Of a DNA stretch of 64,000 nt, positions 58,971-64,000 are shown in pieces. Each line of letters opens with the position of its first letter. Positions within the stretch are counted from its first letter, which is position 1. Below the pieces are notes generated by a model. The model had not been told where the DNA came from, made no database searches, and worked only from the letters and a program-made list of their open reading frames with translations. This DNA is from Watersipora subatra (taxonomy: Eukaryota; Bryozoa; Gymnolaemata; Cheilostomatida; Watersiporidae), in contig NC_088716.1 in NCBI RefSeq assembly GCF_963576615.1, positions 3,348,001 to 3,412,000 of the forward strand, in the 5' to 3' direction. The translations under genes were made by a program, and so were the position numbers.

Positions 58971-59835
58971 GACAGTGTTATTCAGAAGATAAGTTGAGAA
59001 ACACGTGTAAACATAAACAATGCTTATCAAGTATCCAAATCCCTGATAGATATTTTGTCACTCATACCAGTTTAGGGTACACCATGGAGAAATCAAATTT
59101 ACCCAATTACAGTTACTGCCCACTACAAGCGCGTTAGTACATTTATGCCTTCAATCGTGAGTCTGCCTACTGCATTTGTTATATAGATATATTTGTTATG
59201 TTATGTTATGTTATATGCATTTGTTATATCGCTGAAATTAGGATGAAGTGACCAATAGCAGCTTGTGTTAGTTTATCAATGATTAGACTGTTTTTCGCCG
59301 AGATCACCCACACTGACCTTACACCAAATCAATCACACAAATTTTTTTAGCAATCGATGACAAGTCCAACGTGTTAACCTTTGACCTCTGCTGATCATAA
59401 GTGGTCACATATAATTAGGTAATAAACCAGCACATCACAGTGAGTCCTGTGGTACTGCTGGTTGTTTTTAGCCCTGACTGCTTTAGCTTCTTAGGAGCAG
59501 ACTTCTCTGTAAAGGCCATTCCATAATCAGAGGTCAAATGTCAAATATTGGCAGCATTATGATGCTGCTCAGCAAGTGATGACAGTGTGAATCAAGTTGA
59601 CTTCATCACTTCATTAATTATTCAAACTGGGTGCCGGTACTAGAATAGTCAGTTTATGGATCATGCAATTTTAGTATTTTAATTCTAATATTTTGTCTTG
59701 TCTATAATTTAATTTTTTTTCAATATATGGTTGTGATTTATTACCACTAGTACGCTGACAGTTCCATGCGCAGTGAGAACTCATTAGGTGTAATAAGTAT
59801 GCGAACAATTATTTTTAGGTGTGGAAAGGTGATCG
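58971..59835. other. non-coding, nothing recognised
   Basis: No exon, terminal repeats or tandem structure beyond a short TTATG run near 59198-59215. Confidence 0.4.
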
Positions 59836-59837
59836 AG

Positions 59838-59903
59838 ACATGCAACGGTAGCGCAGTTACTTGTGAAGCTGAATACCCGGGTTCGATCCCGGTGTGATGC
59901 AAT
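59838..59903 (+). repeat. tRNA-like fragment (A and B boxes)
   Basis: GGTAGCGCAGTTACTTG resembles an A-box and GGGTTCGATCCCGG a B-box. The T-loop is one base short, no acceptor stem pairs and the anticodon arm is not convincing, so this is a tRNA pseudogene or SINE head. Confidence 0.45.
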
Positions 59904-61000
59904 TGTTTTTCGTAAGGCTGTCGCGTAGCCTTGGATAGAGCTGGCTCTTATTATAGTAAGATTAACTGTCTCATATTCAATTTCATTGATCAGTGTAAAT
60001 ATAAAAAAAATTTGTTTCAGTTGAGCATGCTGACTTTTTATTGCCATGGATGACAAAACAGGTCAGGTATGTTCAAACATGTCGATAAATTGTTTTTTCT
60101 TTGCGAGTGCAATATAGAAACATCTTGTACATGTTGATTCAACTCTAGCCTCTAATCCTGAAAAAAAGTTATCTTGATACATTTTCAAGTTTGTTTAGCC
60201 GTGACAATGATATCGTAGCCAATAGAATATAGGGTGACATCACTAGCCCCCCTCCTAGCAATAGTTTAGGCCACGAGAGGAGACTAGATTCTTGTTCATC
60301 ATTTTAATCATTAAGGACTCTCATTAGAGCAGCCCTCATTTTAGCAGCCAACTCATATCCCTCTCTCTCTTCCCACAAGCTAAGCGTGTTTGACATATCA
60401 TGCATTCCGCAACTCTCGAAAAGTGAAACTCAATCCATCATATAATGAAATTGTTTATGGCTTAAAGCTACCTCTATTCAGTTTATCGCTGTCATTAGCG
60501 TAACGCTGTCTAGCTCAATCGTGCCTAGGCTCTGTTCGACTCCTATTTGTTTACCTTGTCGTGTATCTGGTGGTCACGGCACTCCAAAATTACCCCTTTT
60601 CATCTATTTGACCATTTTTGAAGTTGGATAGTCTTGTTGGTGCAAGCACATGCAAGCACTTGGCAGTTTTATGTCTCTCTATTAATTTACTCAAGCCTTG
60701 ACGCGGGCCGTTGACATGGTCGAGTCGTATCACCGCTGGGGTACCACAGGTCTTTTATGTTTCACCAAGTCCTTCAGAAGAATAAAAAGATAAAGGTTTT
60801 GCCGCTTTATCCAGTTAATTATCTCATTAACTCGGAAATTAACCTGAGTTTATTTTAACACTTATTAGGCGCTAATACTCTCTGCGAGGCAGAGATAGCG
60901 TGGAGAGATGGAAAGTTTCCCGCTTGCACTTGTCGCTAATCTCAGTACAGTAAATATTACTCCCCGAGACCAGTTTGCTCTTTCCTGTGCTGAGTGTTAT
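59904..61000. other. non-coding, nothing recognised
   Basis: No coding or repeat structure supported. Palindromic CTCTGCGAGGCAGAG occurs at about 60880. Confidence 0.4.
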
Positions 61001-61006
61001 CGTGTG

Positions 61007-61275
61007 AAAGAATTATTAGTTCAGTTAGGGAAGGGTGGTGATTTCTTTTCAACTCCGCCTGAAGAGTTGGAGGAAAAACTCTAGAAGCACGGTTTGCTTA
61101 CATTATTAAAGAATTATTGGTTTAGTTATGGTAAAGTGGTTCATTATTTCCAAACATTCTTGAAGAGTCAATGGCTAATGCTGTATCTTTACTGTACTGC
61201 GTGTTGTAACATGAAAGAATTATTAGTTTAGTTAGGAAGGGATGGTTCATTCTTTCCCATTCCCCATTACAGTGC
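61007..61275. repeat. diverged direct repeats of about 100 bp
   Basis: GAAAGAATTATTAGTTYAGTTAGG-like segments begin near 61007, 61108 and 61213, two of them preceded by similar GTGTT(A/G)T phrases. Confidence 0.6.
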
Positions 61276-61762
61276 TGCGTTGTTTTGAAAAACAACTCAA
61301 GTTAAAAGATATAGCCTGAATTCTTAGCATGTGTGTGATAAAAAGTTCACCAGTCCTCCACTCAACTGTTTGACAAAATAGGTGCCGCTGTTTATATCAG
61401 TGTGGACTGGCTTCAACCCTGCTTCAGTTTGTTTATCTGAGTCTCAGATTCTACTTTTAGATCATAAGCTGTGACACTTATTTCGGCAGCATTGTGGTTA
61501 ACAAGTATGCGAGATGCTGCCACCAAGTGTGGGAATTTATGCTAGTGTTTGCCTTATAGCAGGCCCGGCAAAAATCGGGTTTCTTTATATTTCCTATACA
61601 AATGCTATGTAGCTCTTCATCATTGTTAATAATTTCTGTGTCATACGTGTAACTAGCTGTGTGGAGAGTGTCCGTGCGCATTACCTTGTAACATTTGTTT
61701 AGTTCAGTGGTGTTAGTTACCATTCTTATGTGGCTCACTCAAGGCAAACCAGATTAGCATAA

Positions 61763-62580
61763 AGGCGTGGTCACACTAACACCGAACCAAACTAAATGAC
61801 GCAAAACGACGTCGCTCTCAGCTGTAAAAAGTTCGGCCGAAGACATTTCTGGGCCGAAACGAACCATTTCGGTACTGCTCGAAATTTCGTGGCCGAACCC
61901 TTGCTGTTATTGGCTGGTTAAAATTCTAGAATTCTAGCGAGCACGCGTCACATTTCTCTTTACGTGCGTGTGAGTAAAGTTAAAAAAGAAATGGGACGAT
62001 ACTTTTATTTCGTTAAATAAACAACATGAAGCAATTTACAACAAGGTTCACTCAGACTTGTGATTGTGTTGCATAAATGTAAGATGTTGCACTTTGGTTT
62101 TGCATAAATGTAAGAGAATGGTTGTGATTTTCTTTTGTGTAGAATAGAAGTAATGTGTCATATTCATCCTGATGAAGTATCGTTGACTGATTTATTTATG
62201 TAAAACCACAGTACTATGATAAAGACTGTTTTTGTATGTTACGTAGTCATCATAGAAAAACATTCATATGTTAATAAAAAAATATAATTATGTTGATGGG
62301 TAGGGTTGGCAAAATCTTTGTGTCGAGTGATTTATTTTGAGCAGCTGAACGATCTTCTGATAAATCTGCTGTGTAATTATAATTGTTCCTCAAAGTTTTT
62401 TGTTTACAATAGAAATATTTAACTCAAATACATAACAACTACTAATGAAACCGTGTCCTGTCTCTATACGTATGGTATCTAGGAAGCGAAGTGACTTCAG
62501 ATGCCGTGTGACATGTGCCACGAACCGAACCAGCCTCCGAACCGATCCTACGTCGATTCGGTGCTCGTGTGACCACGCCT
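61763..62580. mobile_element. PIF/Harbinger-like MITE with TAA target duplication
   Basis: Ends AGGCGTGGTCACACTAACAC and inverted GTGCTCGTGTGACCACGCCT share 14 perfect terminal bases. TAA lies outside both ends (61760-61762, 62581-62583). A three-base TAA/TTA duplication is typical of PIF/Harbinger elements. No transposase. Confidence 0.82.
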
Positions 62581-62603
62581 TAAGAGTACTGTGAGAAAAT
62601 CCT

Positions 62604-62968
62604 CCGGGCTGTCCTAGAGCATGCTGCTATCTAGCTCCCTCCTTGAGCATGCTGCTATCTAGCTCTCTCCTAAAGCATACTGCTATCTAGCTCCCTCCTT
62701 GAGCATGCTGCTATCTAGCTCTCTCCTAAAGCATACTGCTATCTAGCTCCCTCCTGGAGCATGCTGCTATCTAGTGCCATCCTAAAGCAGGCTGCTATCT
62801 AGCTCCCTCCTAGAGCATGCTGCTATCTAACGCCATCCTAAAGCAGGCTGCTATCTAGCTCCCTCCTAGAGCATACTGCTATCTAGCTCCCTCCTAGAGC
62901 ATACTGCTATCTAGCTCCCTCCTAAAGCATGCTGCTATCTAGCTCCCTCCTAGAGCATGCTGCTATAT
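62604..62968. repeat. 28-bp tandem array, 13 units
   Basis: CTAGCTCCCTCCTAGAGCAT plus GCTGCTAT repeated with small variants (CTCTCTCCTAAAGCATAC, GTGCCATCCTAAAGCAGG) in a partly alternating order. Confidence 0.93.
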
Positions 62969-64000
62969 TTTTCCCTTCTGAGTAAGTGTAAAAATAATGA
63001 ACATGGTTGTAAAAAATGAAGTCCTCCAAGTTTCTGTTTTTTTGACGTGCTTTTGCTGCTTTTGTTTTATTACGATTGAAAACAAGCAAAGAGGTAGGCT
63101 ACTGACCTGCAATATCTATCAGCTCTATGAATAGATCTATGTTCTCTAAATAACTTGTTAGAAATAAATTGGCAGCTAGTTAGTGGCTCGACAGCTCCAA
63201 AAGTACCTTGTGAAACTATTCTGTTATAGCTCAGTTCTGGCCACTACGGATCAAAGCTGCCGTGCACACTAGCAGTACACCCGGTGATGCCTAGGAGGTC
63301 TTTCAGTTGCAATCAGATAGTCAGCAGGTGGGTGATTAATAGGCCGACTCTTGGGAACCAGGCGGAAGTTTGAAACCAAATATTTTAGTGACCTTGTGGA
63401 AGGCACAGAGCATATACATGAAAAATTTTAATGAATTTGGACAAAAAATGTGGAAACACATGGCATTTACTCCAACTAACAGACACATGATGACAAAGTT
63501 GCTTAATATAGATATTATGGAGAACAAATTCCTTTTGGTATTTGCATGACTTGCTCATTATGCCAACATTTATTAGAATGTGTTCATGATACGCGATAAG
63601 AAATTACAAAATTGCTGATTGACAATTTGCGATCAAACCGAGTTTTAAAAAGCAGGAAAAGTAATAAGTATCCTTCAAAACGTTGGCTTCGTGTCAAAAC
63701 TTTCCAACGGCCGGTTTAGAAAGAATTTTTTTTAATATTTCAGTCTGCTCAGTGAAAAGAAGGTTTAGCTTATGTCAACAAGTTTTTTACTTAAACAAAA
63801 ATATAAACATAGCTATAAAACTTGCTGAAATTCAATGAATACAAATCAGCTATAGGTTTCACCTATTTCACCTGTAGATAGCTTTTAAAATCTTTTGTAA
63901 TCTGCACTTGAAATGGCTAAGAATTTGGTAGACCTATGAGAGCAAAACTTTCGTTTTAACAATTGTCTAAGGTGAGCATTGACACATTTCACTGTGACAG
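62969..64000. other. non-coding, nothing recognised
   Basis: Far upstream flank of the Hes gene. No exon or repeat supported up to the window edge. Confidence 0.4.

Noticed and set aside
59838..59903. Functional tRNA gene
   Set aside because: The B-box is good but the T-loop is one base short and no acceptor stem pairs. Kept only as a tRNA-like fragment.

Overview
The window is nuclear DNA of an invertebrate animal. Genes are split by many GT-AG introns, the host proteins are typical metazoan ones (a PRMT3-type arginine methyltransferase, a C2H2/AT-hook zinc-finger protein, a Hes-type repressor ending in WRPW), and introns are AT-rich and crowded with short inverted-repeat transposons, tRNA-derived repeats and satellites. 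The repeat style suggests a lophotrochozoan such as a bryozoan, mollusc or annelid. That assignment is inference. There are no bacterial operons, rRNA or CRISPR.

Four genes alternate in strand. (1) 1754-4290, +: the last three recognisable exons of a gene with a TPR-like segment; its 5' part lies left of the window. (2) 4402-35046, -: a PRMT3 orthologue of 13 exons (12 certain, first exon a candidate), predicted 545 aa, with zinc finger, SAM-binding motif, double-E loop and THW loop. Genes 1 and 2 converge, with stop codons about 110 bp apart. (3) 36435-54361, +: a 15-exon gene for a 749-aa protein with 11 zinc fingers and an AT-hook; it diverges from PRMT3 across a CpG-richer 1.4-kb interval. 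(4) 54714-55575, -: a three-exon Hes bHLH repressor of 193 aa that converges on gene 3, with a head-to-head pair of CSL (Notch effector) sites about 300 bp upstream of its ATG. The last 8 kb is non-coding DNA upstream of the Hes gene.

Most of the rest is repeats inside introns. Large tandem arrays: 26 bp x about 104 (18.7-21.4 kb), 12 bp x about 108 (40.0-41.3 kb), a CATACCAT-type array (27.5-28.3 kb), 42 bp x 17 (48.7-49.4 kb), 38 bp (9.4-10.6 kb), 17 bp (13.7-14.0 kb) and 28 bp (62.6-63.0 kb). DNA transposons: four copies of a TTAA-flanked foldback element, several TA-flanked pogo/Tigger-like elements (one nested in another), a tandem hAT-like dimer with a perfect 8-bp target duplication, and a TAA-flanked PIF/Harbinger-like MITE. 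A decayed Ty3/gypsy retrotransposon lies at 31.7-34.7 kb. Many long ORFs in the satellites are artefacts of repeat units divisible by three.

The most notable observations are: a minisatellite in PRMT3 intron 7 whose unit is the adjacent exon end plus its 5' splice site, so the intron holds many decoy donors; a Hes protein with bHLH and WRPW but no visible Orange domain, whose promoter has paired CSL sites at half the usual spacing; and a 1.3-kb intronic array of more than a hundred CACATG/CACGTG E-box-like cores.
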